Position numbers and translations under genes: made by a program | Origin: JBOICV01 sp050740255 | Lineage (GTDB): Bacteria; Pseudomonadota; Gammaproteobacteria; Nevskiales; JBOICV01 | Assembly (NCBI GenBank): GCA_050740255.1 | Contig: JBOICV010000098.1 | Location: 1-48,494 of the forward strand | Length of the DNA: 48,494 nucleotides | Direction of reading: 5' to 3' | The notes under the pieces: generated by a model | Database searches by the model: none | What the model was told of the DNA's origin: nothing | Seen by the model: only the letters and a program-made list of their open reading frames with translations | Shown here: positions 8,261 to 16,062 of the stretch, one piece after another | How the letters are laid out: every line of letters starts with the position of its first letter | Position numbering within the stretch: position 1 is the stretch's first letter

Positions 8261-9877
8261 TTAATGTAAATACTCGTAAGCGGGCAGAGTCAGGAAGGTA
8301 ACCAGCTCGTCAGCGGTGGTGATCTCGTCGAGAATTCTAGCGGCTTCCTTGAAGCGCCCGCTTTTGAAGCGCGCTTCGCCCACCTCGCCCTTCACCACTT
8401 CGGTTTCTTCCTTGAGCAGCTTGCGGAAGAACTCCTTGGTCACCGGCGTGCCGTCATCCAGCTTCACTTTATGGCGAATCCACTGCCAGATCTGGGTACG
8501 GGAAATTTCGGCCGTGGCGGCATCTTCCATCAAATTATAAATGGGCACGCAGCCGTTGCCGGAAATCCAGGCTTCGAGGTATTGCAACGCAATGCGGATG
8601 TTTTTGCGCACGCCGGCCTCGTCTTTCGGCCCGGCGCTCGGCGCCAGCAGCTCCCTGGCCGTGATCGGCGTGTCCTGCTCGCGCATCACGTGCAGGAAGT
8701 TCTTGCGCTTGCCCAGATGCTTGCCGAACACGTTCATCGCCACTTCGGCCAGGCCGGGATGCGCGATCCAGGTGCCGTCGTGGCCGTTGCTCGCCTCGCG
8801 CTCCTTGTCCTCGGTGACCTTCTTCATCACCTGTGCGTAAAGCTCGGGATCATTCTTGACCGGGATAAAGGCCGCCATGCCGCCCATCGCCATCGCCCCG
8901 CGCTGATGGCAAGTCCTGATCAAAAGACGTGAATAGGCATTGAGAAAGGGCTTGTCCATGCCGACCGAATGGCGATCCGGCAGCACCCGGTCCTTGTGAT
9001 TTTTCAGGGTCTTGATGTAACTGAAGATGTAGTCCCAGCGGCCGCAGTTCAGCGCCACCGCGTGATCGCGCATCGCGTGCAGGATTTCGTGCATCTCGAA
9101 CACCGCCGGCAGGGTCTCGATCAGCAGGGTCGCCTTGATGGTGCCGCGCGGCAGATTGAAGCGATCCTCGCTGTAATCCATCACGTCGGCCCAGATCTGG
9201 GACTCGTGGTGGGATTCGTTCTTCGGCAGGTAGTAGTACGGCCCGCTGCCCTTGGCCAGCAGCGTCTGGTGGTTATGGAAGAAGTACAGACCGAAATCCA
9301 GCAGCGCCCCGGTGATCGGCTTGCCGTCCACCAGGATGTGCTTCTCCGGCAGATGCCAGCCGCGGGCACGGCAGATCAGCACACAGGTCTGGTCCTTGAG
9401 CTTGTACTCCTTGCCCTCCGGACTCTGGTAGCTGATGGTGCCGCGGATGGCGTCGCGCAGATTGAGTTGACCTTCGATTACGCCGTCCCAGGTGGGCGAC
9501 TGCGAGTCCTCGAAGTCCGCCATGTAGCACTTCACCGGCGTATTCAGCGCGTTGATGACCATCTTGCGATCCACCGGGCCGGTGATCTCCACGCGCCGAT
9601 CGAGCAGGTCTTCGGGGATGCCGCGGATTTTCCAGTCGCCTTCGCGGATGTGCTTTGTTTCAGGTAAAAAATCCGGCAGACCGCCATTGTCGAAGTGCTG
9701 CTGGCGCTCCTTGCGGCGCTCCAAGGCTTGTTCCACCCGTGGCCGGAACATACGCACCAGATCGGTGACGTAGTCCAGGGCTTCTTCCGTGAGAATGGCC
9801 TGGTACTCGGGTTTTATCGGCGCCGTGATGACGGCTCCGCCGATCGTGCTCTGCGCCTTGCTCATGGTCTCATTCAT
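8261..9877 (-). CDS. aceB: Malate synthase A
   Basis: About 538 residues, the length of the A-type enzyme. It condenses glyoxylate with acetyl-CoA to give malate. Typical stretches are MADFEDSQSPTW, GTIKATLLIETLPAVFEMHE, GRWDYIFSYIKTLK and GTWIAHPGLAEVA. The frame opens upstream from a TTG; the ATG at 9877 (MNETMSKAQ) is preferred, with another ATG at 9865. A terminator-like hairpin lies only about 18 bases upstream, inside the probable leader. It heads the aceB-aceA unit. Confidence 0.96.
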   Translation of the reverse strand: MNETMSKAQSTIGGAVITAPIKPEYQAILTEEALDYVTDLVRMFRPRVEQALERRKERQQHFDNGGLPDFLPETKHIREGDWKIRGIPEDLLDRRVEITGPVDRKMVINALNTPVKCYMADFEDSQSPTWDGVIEGQLNLRDAIRGTISYQSPEGKEYKLKDQTCVLICRARGWHLPEKHILVDGKPITGALLDFGLYFFHNHQTLLAKGSGPYYYLPKNESHHESQIWADVMDYSEDRFNLPRGTIKATLLIETLPAVFEMHEILHAMRDHAVALNCGRWDYIFSYIKTLKNHKDRVLPDRHSVGMDKPFLNAYSRLLIRTCHQRGAMAMGGMAAFIPVKNDPELYAQVMKKVTEDKEREASNGHDGTWIAHPGLAEVAMNVFGKHLGKRKNFLHVMREQDTPITARELLAPSAGPKDEAGVRKNIRIALQYLEAWISGNGCVPIYNLMEDAATAEISRTQIWQWIRHKVKLDDGTPVTKEFFRKLLKEETEVVKGEVGEARFKSGRFKEAARILDEITTADELVTFLTLPAYEYLH

Positions 9878-9894
9878 ACCCAACCGCAATAGAA

Positions 9895-9912
9895 AAGGCC
9901 CCGTAAGGCCTT
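9895..9912. promoter_or_regulatory. Hairpin in the aceB leader
   Basis: AAGGCC-CCGTAA-GGCCTT forms a six-pair stem with T-rich tracts on both sides: TTTTCT after it on the minus strand, TGTTTTT on the plus strand. Because it sits between any aceB promoter and the start codon, it could be an attenuator or a site masking translation initiation. Alternatively it may simply insulate the divergent genes. Confidence 0.4.
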
Positions 9913-10047
9913 GTTTTTATGAACAGGTTTTTGGCTTTCCTCCCCACGCCCAACAGTAAAAGAATCGCGGCGTAGCGCAAGCCAAAAGTGTCGCCCCAAA
10001 GGGCCGCGTAGTATAGCGAGTCTTAGCGTTTTTACATATTCAGGCGT

Positions 10048-10725
10048 ATGCGTGTGCAGACTCGCCAAACGACGGCGCATAAAGCTTCGCTGATCATCGC
10101 GCTCAACAAGCCCTATGGCGTGCTGTGCCAGTTCCGCGATGACGCGGGCCGGTCTACGCTGGCTGACTATCTATCTGTGAAGGATGTTTATCCCGCGGGC
10201 CGCCTGGATACCGATAGCGAGGGGTTGGTGCTATTAACCAACGACGGCGTGCTACAAAATCGCATCAGCGATCCACGCCATAAGCTGTGGAAAACCTACC
10301 TGGTGCAGGTGGAGGGTAGGCCGGACGAACTGACGTTGAACAAACTGCGTAGCGGTGTTCTGCTCAAGGACGGCCCTACTCTCCCCGCCCGCGTAACACC
10401 GGTCGGGCAGCCCGACTGGCTGTGGCCGCGCACGCCGCCGATCCGTTATCGAGCAGCTATCCCGACCAGTTGGATGGAATTGCAAATCCATGAAGGCCGT
10501 AATCGGCAGGTCAGGCGCATGACGGCGGCGATAGGCCATCCCAGCTTACGACTGATTCGTTATGCGATAGGGCTCTTCAGTCTCGAGCAACTCGCTCCGG
10601 GTCAGTGGCGCGAACTCGCATCCAGCGAGCTGAATTCTCTACTGGGCAGCGCTACTTCTGATGTATCGGCTGATCTGAAACAACCACGCCGTCCACGTCG
10701 GCGTATACCCACGAGCCCGGCCTGA
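10048..10725 (+). CDS. rluE: rRNA pseudouridine synthase, RluE type
   Basis: 225 residues of the RsuA/RluE family, which isomerises uridine in rRNA; E. coli RluE modifies U2457 of 23S rRNA. The signature GRLDTDSEGL carries the catalytic Asp54. ALNKPYGVLCQF near the start and HEGRNRQVRRMTAAIGHPSLRLIR later are also typical. There is no N-terminal S4 domain, which favours RluE over RsuA or RluB. The C-terminus runs 74 bases into the antisense rraA gene. RluE rather than a sister enzyme is a judgement from length and motif context. Confidence 0.85.
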   Translation: MRVQTRQTTAHKASLIIALNKPYGVLCQFRDDAGRSTLADYLSVKDVYPAGRLDTDSEGLVLLTNDGVLQNRISDPRHKLWKTYLVQVEGRPDELTLNKLRSGVLLKDGPTLPARVTPVGQPDWLWPRTPPIRYRAAIPTSWMELQIHEGRNRQVRRMTAAIGHPSLRLIRYAIGLFSLEQLAPGQWRELASSELNSLLGSATSDVSADLKQPRRPRRRIPTSPA

Positions 10726-11137
10726 ACGTAACACCGGCGAAGCTCACGACCTTGTCCGCGTGACCGGAATGCAAGCCCTTCTCACTCTTGCGTGGATGCG
10801 TGCCCAGGGCCTTGATACCCACTTGCTGGGTTGCGAGTTCGGCCGAATCGCGCACATAACCGTACACGACCATCCCTGCCCAGCCGTTCTTCACCGCCAG
10901 TTGCCCCAGATTGCCGCCCACAAGGGCGCAGCGATTTGAACCACCACCGTCCACGACCAGCACGCGGCCTTCGCCGAGCGTTTCGAGCGTCGCGCGCACC
11001 AGCGCATTATCCTCAAAAATCTTGAGTGTCTTGATCGGCCCGTGAAACGCGAGCCGGCCGCCGTAGTCCCTGAACATCGGCTCGCAGACCTGGGCTTCGG
11101 GATGCGCGTCAGACAAGTCAGTCGTGGCGTAACTCAT
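10652..11137 (-). CDS. rraA: RraA family protein
   Basis: 161 residues, matching RraA length. E. coli RraA binds RNase E and inhibits it; other members are aldolases. Motifs include GRVLVVDGGGSNRCALVGGN and GWAGMVVYGYVRDSAEL. It overlaps the preceding dsbB gene by 4 bases (ATGA) and is probably translated with it. Its 3' end overlaps the convergent rluE by 74 bases. Confidence 0.92.
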   Translation of the reverse strand: MSYATTDLSDAHPEAQVCEPMFRDYGGRLAFHGPIKTLKIFEDNALVRATLETLGEGRVLVVDGGGSNRCALVGGNLGQLAVKNGWAGMVVYGYVRDSAELATQQVGIKALGTHPRKSEKGLHSGHADKVVSFAGVTFRPGSWVYADVDGVVVSDQPIHQK

Positions 11138-11643
11138 TGGGAGATTTTGTCGGAGCGTTTGACCAGCGTCGGCAAGACTAACGCGTACAGTGCGATGGCG
11201 ACAAAAGCGATCAGCGTCCAGGCGGGCAGACTTAAACCCAGCCAGGCGGCGTCCACCTTGGCGCAGTCGGCGTCACCCCGCAATACCACGCGCATGACTT
11301 CAGTAAAGGGCAGGATCTCAAGCAGGTAATCGAGCGGCGGTCCGCAGGCCGGCACCTGATCCGCCGGCAGGTGCTGGAGCCACACGTGCCGCCCTGCTAT
11401 CGCCACGCCCGCTCCGGCGCCGATCAGCGCAAGAAACGAATAGCCCCACCTTCCCCACCCCACCGGGTTATGAATGGCGCCCGCCAGAAAAGCCAATGCT
11501 GCCGCGAACATGGCGATGCGCTGAAAAATGCACAGTGGGCAAGGCGCCAGGCCAAATGCGAATTCCAGCAAATAGGCGAAGCCAAGTCCGCCGGCGCAAA
11601 TCAGAAAGCCGAGCAGGCTGAGATTGCGGAAAGTCAGAGACAT
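11134..11643 (-). CDS. dsbB: Disulfide bond formation protein B
   Basis: 169 residues with four membrane segments. DsbB reoxidises periplasmic DsbA and passes electrons to quinone. Both required cysteine pairs are visible: Cys35/Cys38 (CPLC) in the first periplasmic loop and Cys100/Cys127 in the second. The start ATG at 11643 lies 7 bases after the fumC stop; an upstream in-frame start would overlap fumC and add a non-membrane tail. The order fumC-dsbB-rraA, tightly packed, suggests one transcript. Confidence 0.94.
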   Translation of the reverse strand: MSLTFRNLSLLGFLICAGGLGFAYLLEFAFGLAPCPLCIFQRIAMFAAALAFLAGAIHNPVGWGRWGYSFLALIGAGAGVAIAGRHVWLQHLPADQVPACGPPLDYLLEILPFTEVMRVVLRGDADCAKVDAAWLGLSLPAWTLIAFVAIALYALVLPTLVKRSDKISQ

Positions 11644-11650
11644 TGACGCA

Positions 11651-13048
11651 TCAACCCCCCGCTCCGCCGGGTCCCTTGATACCACCGGTGGTCAACTCGG
11701 CCGGATCGAGCAATTTACGCAGAAGTTTGTCATCGAGATCGGTTTCTGCACGGGCCACGTCATAAATGGGCTTGCCGAGCTTATAGGCTTTCTTGGCGAT
11801 GGCCGCACCCTTCTCATAGCCGATCACCGCATTCGCAGCGGTGATGAGTATGGGATTTTTCTCAAGCGCGTTCTTGATATTGTCCTTGCGCACGCTGAAA
11901 TCCGCGATCGCTTTGTCGGCGAGTAGCCGTGAAACATTCGCCAGCAGTTCAATGCTCTGACTCAGGTTTAGTGCCACCACCGGCAGCATGACGTTGAGCT
12001 GGAAGTTGCCGCTCTGGCCGGCGATGGTGATGGTGGCGTCATTGCCGATCACTTGCGCCGCCACCATGCAGGTGGCTTCCGGAATCACCGGATTGACCTT
12101 GCCCGGCATGATGGACGAGCCGGGTTGTAGCGCGACGAGCTCGATCTCGCCGATGCCCGCCAGTGGACCGGAATTCATCCAGCGCAGGTCATTGGCGATT
12201 TTCAGCAGCGACACCGCCACGGTCTTGAGTTGCCCGGACAGTTCTACCGCGGCATCCTGCGAAGACAGGCTCTCGAAATAATCCGGCGAGGGCGTGAACT
12301 TGACGCCCGTGCGCTTTGACAGCGCCTGCGCAAACTTCCTGCCGAATTGCGGATGCGCGTTAATACCGGTCCCGACCGCGGTGCCGCCCTGAGCCAAAGC
12401 CTGAATACGCGGGCCACAGGCCTTGAGGCGCGCAATGCCATTGCGTATCTGTTGCGCCCAGCCACCCAGTTCCTGATCGAAGCGTACCGGCATCGCGTCC
12501 ATTAAATGCGTACGGCCGGTCTTGGTCTCGCCTTTGAGCGATTGCGCCTTGCGCTCCAGCGTTTTCGCCAGATGCGCCAGCGCCGGCAGCAGTTTTTCGC
12601 TGACACCCAGCGCCGCTGAAACATGAATCGCGGTAGGAATCACGTCGTTGGAGGACTGACCGTAGTTGACGTGATCGTTCGGATGCACCTTGGCGCCGCC
12701 TTTCGACGCCAGATTAGCAATCACCTCATTCGCATTCATATTCGAGGAAGTGCCGGAGCCAGTCTGAAATACGTCAATCGGGAATTGCCGGTCGTGCTTG
12801 CCCTCGGCCACTTCGAGCGACGCGGCGATAATGGCCTGCGCCGTCTTCTTGTCAATGGTCTTGAGTTCAGCATTGACCTCGGCCGCGGTGGCCTTGATCA
12901 GGCCCAGCGCCCGGATGAACTCGCGCGGCATGGCGAGACCCGAGATCGGGAAGTTGTCCACCGCGCGCTGGGTTTGCGCACCCCATAATGCGTCGGCCGG
13001 GACTTTCAGCTCGCCCATGCTGTCGCGTTCGATGCGAAATTTCGCCAT
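11651..13048 (-). CDS. fumC: Fumarate hydratase class II
   Basis: 465 residues. It interconverts fumarate and malate without an iron-sulfur cluster. The superfamily signature GSSIMPGKVNP is present, with TGSGTSSNMNANEV and GQSSNDVIPTAIH upstream. The start MAKFRIERDSMG has CAGGAG about 9 bases upstream. The frame remains open further upstream but would run across the purB promoter and start. It is divergent from purB, with 52 bases between the starts. Confidence 0.96.
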   Translation of the reverse strand: MAKFRIERDSMGELKVPADALWGAQTQRAVDNFPISGLAMPREFIRALGLIKATAAEVNAELKTIDKKTAQAIIAASLEVAEGKHDRQFPIDVFQTGSGTSSNMNANEVIANLASKGGAKVHPNDHVNYGQSSNDVIPTAIHVSAALGVSEKLLPALAHLAKTLERKAQSLKGETKTGRTHLMDAMPVRFDQELGGWAQQIRNGIARLKACGPRIQALAQGGTAVGTGINAHPQFGRKFAQALSKRTGVKFTPSPDYFESLSSQDAAVELSGQLKTVAVSLLKIANDLRWMNSGPLAGIGEIELVALQPGSSIMPGKVNPVIPEATCMVAAQVIGNDATITIAGQSGNFQLNVMLPVVALNLSQSIELLANVSRLLADKAIADFSVRKDNIKNALEKNPILITAANAVIGYEKGAAIAKKAYKLGKPIYDVARAETDLDDKLLRKLLDPAELTTGGIKGPGGAGG

Positions 13049-13100
13049 CGCCCTAGCTCCTGAATTAAGATGCGCAATCCTACCATCACGGTTTTCGGGC

Positions 13101-14477
13101 ATGAAACTGAGCTCGCTCTCCGCTATTTCGCCCATTGACGGGCGTTACGCCGACAAGACCTGGGGTCTGCGCGATATCTTCAGCGAGTATGCGCTGATGC
13201 GCTACCGGCTGACGGTCGAAATCCGCTGGCTACAGGCGCTCTCCTCGCATCACCAGATCAAGGAAGTTCCCGCCCTTTCCGCGGAGGCCAACCAGGCACT
13301 GAATCAGCTCATCGAGGGCTTCGACGAACAGCAGGCGCAGCGCGTCAAGACGATCGAGGAGGCGATCAATCACGACGTCAAGGCGGTCGAGTATTACCTG
13401 AAGGAGAAAACCGACCACAATCCCGAGTTGAAGAAGCTGGCCGAGTTCTTCCATTTCGCCTGCACCTCCGAAGACATCAATAATCTCGCGCACGCCCTGA
13501 TGCTGCGCGATGCGCGCGCGAAGTTCCTGCTGCCGGCGATGGATGAGATCATCCGCACGCTTAAAGGCCTGGCGCAGACCTACGCCGAGCAGCCAATGCT
13601 GGCCCGTACTCACGGCCAGCCCGCCTCGCCCACCACGCTGGGCAAGGAAATGGCGGTGTTTGCCCTGCGTCTGCAACGTCAGCGCAAGCAACTCGCAACA
13701 ACGGCGGTGCTGGGGAAGATTAATGGCGCGGTCGGCAATTACAACGCGCATCTGGCCGCCTATCCTGAAGTGGACTGGCCGGAATTCGCGCGCATCGTGA
13801 TCGAGGGGCTGGGTGCGGGGCAAAGTCCGATCACCACCCAGATCGAACCGCATGACTACATCGCCGAGTATTTCGCGGCCATCATGCGCTTCAACACCAT
13901 ACTCGTTGACTTCAGCCGCGACGCTTGGGGCTATATCGCCATCGGCTATTTCAAGCAGAAGACCGTGCAGGGCGAGGTCGGCAGCTCGACCATGCCGCAC
14001 AAGGTCAATCCCATAGACTTCGAAAACGCGGAGGGCAATCTGGGCGTCGCCAACGCGCTGCTGGATCATCTCTCGCAAAAACTGCCGGTTTCGCGCTGGC
14101 AGCGCGACCTCACGGATTCCACGGTGTTGCGTAATCTAGGTGTCGGCGTGGCGCATAGCGTGATTGCTTATCAGTCGGCGCTTAAGGGAATCAGCAAGCT
14201 GGAGGCCAATCCCGACGCGATGGCCGCCGACCTTGACGCGAACTGGGAAGTACTAGGAGAAGCGATTCAGACCGTGATGCGCCGTTACGGCATCGAGCAA
14301 GCCTACGAAAAGCTCAAGGAACTGACTCGCGGCAAGCGCGTGACGCAGGAGACGCTGGCTAAATTCATCAACGGGCTCGATCTGCCCGTAGCGGAGAAGA
14401 AGCGCTTGCTGGCGCTGACTCCGAGTAGTTATACCGGGAACGCGGCGCAGCAAGCCAAGGCGGCGGGTACAGTTTAG
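13101..14477 (+). CDS. purB: Adenylosuccinate lyase
   Basis: 458 residues, the usual length. It acts twice in purine synthesis, on SAICAR and on adenylosuccinate. The N-terminus MKLSSLSAISPIDGRYADK is typical of the gamma/betaproteobacterial form, and the signature SSTMPHKVNPIDFENAEGN carries the catalytic loop. The frame is open far upstream but that part is antisense to fumC, so the ATG at 13101 is chosen. PurB and FumC belong to the same superfamily and are adjacent but divergent. Confidence 0.96.
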   Translation: MKLSSLSAISPIDGRYADKTWGLRDIFSEYALMRYRLTVEIRWLQALSSHHQIKEVPALSAEANQALNQLIEGFDEQQAQRVKTIEEAINHDVKAVEYYLKEKTDHNPELKKLAEFFHFACTSEDINNLAHALMLRDARAKFLLPAMDEIIRTLKGLAQTYAEQPMLARTHGQPASPTTLGKEMAVFALRLQRQRKQLATTAVLGKINGAVGNYNAHLAAYPEVDWPEFARIVIEGLGAGQSPITTQIEPHDYIAEYFAAIMRFNTILVDFSRDAWGYIAIGYFKQKTVQGEVGSSTMPHKVNPIDFENAEGNLGVANALLDHLSQKLPVSRWQRDLTDSTVLRNLGVGVAHSVIAYQSALKGISKLEANPDAMAADLDANWEVLGEAIQTVMRRYGIEQAYEKLKELTRGKRVTQETLAKFINGLDLPVAEKKRLLALTPSSYTGNAAQQAKAAGTV

Positions 14478-14540
14478 GAGCGAGCCTGCACGATCCAAGC
14501 GCGATGCCGTGATGTGCGGCACCCGACCCCTCCCCTCAAT

Positions 14541-14561
14541 CCCCTCCCGCAGGGGGAGGGG
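14541..14561. repeat. GC-rich palindrome between purB and the thioesterase gene
   Basis: CCCCTCCC and GGGAGGGG arms surround a short GC-rich loop, with further CCCCTC units to the left. The same style of C/G repeat occurs between ftsB and eno at 46337-46359. It could end transcripts from both convergent genes, but no T run follows. Confidence 0.55.
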
Positions 14562-14575
14562 AAGTTCCCTCTCGG

Positions 14576-15025
14576 TTATTCCTCCGGGGCCAGCACCTCA
14601 AACTGCCTGATGGCCGCACGTAATGGCTCCGGCACCGGCACGGACTTCTGCGCTTTGTAATCAAACCAGACGATTACCGCGCGAGCGATTGCTACCGGTT
14701 CCGTCTGCCCCGCTTCAAACACCGGATTGATCAGCGTCATGCTGCTGCGACCGATTCGCTCCGCACGCGCGCCGATTTCCACCGCCGCCGGCCAGCGCAA
14801 TTGGCGCAGAAAGCTGCACTGGATATCCGCCAGAATCGGCCCCTCGTCGGTCAAGTCGGCCTGTTGTAAACCGGTGCGCATACGCTCCACCCAGGTCACG
14901 CGGGCATCCTCAGCGTAGCGCAGGAACTGGACGTTGTTCACGTGACCCAACCGGTCCACATCACCCCAGCGTACCGGCATTGATAACAGGTGCTTGAATT
15001 GTTCACGACGGACTTCTGGACGCAT
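14576..15025 (-). CDS. Acyl-CoA thioesterase, hotdog fold (4HBT family)
   Basis: 149 residues with the hotdog-fold thioesterase motif around VRWGDVDRLGHVNNVQFLRYAEDAR, in which the D-x-x-G-H-V-N-N segment holds the active-site residues. YbgC/FadM-type enzymes hydrolyse acyl-CoA esters; the specific substrate is unknown. A similar gene lies at 21467-21928, and both are near fadE and the glyoxylate shunt. It converges on purB. Confidence 0.85.
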   Translation of the reverse strand: MRPEVRREQFKHLLSMPVRWGDVDRLGHVNNVQFLRYAEDARVTWVERMRTGLQQADLTDEGPILADIQCSFLRQLRWPAAVEIGARAERIGRSSMTLINPVFEAGQTEPVAIARAVIVWFDYKAQKSVPVPEPLRAAIRQFEVLAPEE

Positions 15026-15072
15026 GAGCTGACCCGGCTGTTTAGGAGCGCCACTTTATCAGCGCGCCCGGG

Positions 15073-15192
15073 GGTGTTTCAGATTCCGTTCGTCCTGAGC
15101 GTAGGCCCCGTTCGATTCCTTCGACTTCGCCGCTGCGCGGCTACGCTCAGGACGAACGGGGCCGAAATCGAAGGGCGAACTGGGACACTACC
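15073..15192. repeat. Repeat element with nested 19-bp inverted repeat, related to the GTGTCTCAG family
   Basis: The ends (GGTGTTTCAG on the left, CTGGGACACTACC on the right) are diverged versions of the termini at 2991-3131. Inside, CCGTTCGTCCTGAGCGTAG (15086-15104) and its perfect reverse complement (15141-15159) bracket a CCTTCGACTTCG segment and a GC hairpin. It fills the gap between the thioesterase and tetR-type genes and has no coding capacity. Confidence 0.65.
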
Positions 15193-15243
15193 TGCCGCCT
15201 AAGAATCTTGACATACGCACCCGTACGGACAACACTTTCCCTC

Positions 15244-15858
15244 ATGGCTGACACAAAACGAAGTTTGACGGCGGAAGCCTGGGCGCGGGCCGCGCTGGAA
15301 ACCATTGCGCGGGAGGGCGTGGACAGCGTCGCGGTCGAATCGCTCGCGCGCGAACTGGACGTCACCAAGGGCAGTTTCTACTGGCATTTCCCCTCGCGCG
15401 ACGCCTTGCTGGACGCGGCCTTGAAGCTTTGGGAGAAGCACGAAACCGAAGATCTGCTGGCGCGCGTCGGTAACGAGACCGATCCCTATAAACGCATTGT
15501 GCGTGCGTTCACCAAAGTCGACGCCAGCCAGCACGCCAGCCGGCTGTATCTCGCGCTGTCCGCGGCCGGTGCGCATCATCCGAAGATCGCGGAAGTCGTA
15601 CGCCGCGTATCGGTGTCGCGGCTGGATCACCTGGTGGATGGCTATCGCGCGCTCGGCCTGAGCGAGGACGACGCAGCGCGCTGGGCCGCCCATGCCTACT
15701 CGGTTTATCTGGGCATCCTGCATCTGCGCCACGATGTGCCGGATGCGCTACCCGAGTACGGTTCGCCCGCCTATCAGGGTTATATGCAGCATTTGATCGC
15801 CACGCTCATCCCGGAAACGCATGCGCGCGAAGCGCAACTCCGGATGAAGGTGGCTTAG
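15244..15858 (+). CDS. TetR family transcriptional regulator
   Basis: 204 residues. The N-terminal helix-turn-helix (about 20-55: VAVESLARELDVTKGSFYWHF) is a clear TetR type, followed by a variable ligand-binding region with no recognised ligand. The gene stands directly upstream of fadE on the same strand, so control of acyl-CoA dehydrogenase or fatty-acid breakdown is likely by position. No operator was identified. The ATG at 15244 is chosen; upstream codons run toward the repeat at 15073-15192. Confidence 0.88.
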   Translation: MADTKRSLTAEAWARAALETIAREGVDSVAVESLARELDVTKGSFYWHFPSRDALLDAALKLWEKHETEDLLARVGNETDPYKRIVRAFTKVDASQHASRLYLALSAAGAHHPKIAEVVRRVSVSRLDHLVDGYRALGLSEDDAARWAAHAYSVYLGILHLRHDVPDALPEYGSPAYQGYMQHLIATLIPETHAREAQLRMKVA

Positions 15859-15908
15859 TGTTTGCGAATTGGAAATATCGTTAAGTAGTTCGACGTTATT
15901 CAGAGGTG

Positions 15909-16045
15909 GTGTCTCAGTTTGCCGTCACACCGGCCCTTCGACTTCGCTCAGAGCCTGCCCCGTACTCGATACGGGGATAAACTCCGGCCGGTGTCCATGG
16001 GCTTGAAAAAAATGGATTCCGGCTTTCGCCAGAAAGACAGCATAG
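15909..16045. mobile_element. Second copy of the GTGTCTCAG element, right end lost, with a nested insertion
   Basis: GTGTCTCAGTTTGCCG at 15909-15924 is identical to the left terminus at 2991. The following TCACACCGG core is split at 15934 by a CCCTTCGAC...GATAAACT module (15934-15983), after which CCGGCCGGTGTCC resumes. A segment close to ATGGATTCCGG is shared with the first copy. No right terminus was found, so the copy is truncated. The right boundary is approximate. Confidence 0.65.
15934..15983. repeat. Nested CCCTTCGAC...GATAAACT module (50 bp)
   Basis: The module starts CCCTTCGACTTCGCTCAG and ends GGGGATAAACT, and contains a small CCCCGTA/TACGGGG hairpin. It interrupts the core of the element at 15909. 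A 25-bp module with the same two ends interrupts a different repeat at 21392-21416. Confidence 0.6.
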
Positions 16046-16062
16046 ATACGAAGGAGAAGCTC

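Noticed and set aside
12798..13100. Open frame upstream of the purB start
   Set aside because: It is antisense to fumC, and the purB protein begins normally at MKLSSLSAISPIDGRY. The upstream extension has no family support.
15919..16062. Open frame upstream of the fadE start
   Set aside because: These codons belong to the repeat element at 15909. A ribosome site and a normal FadE N-terminus begin at 16063.
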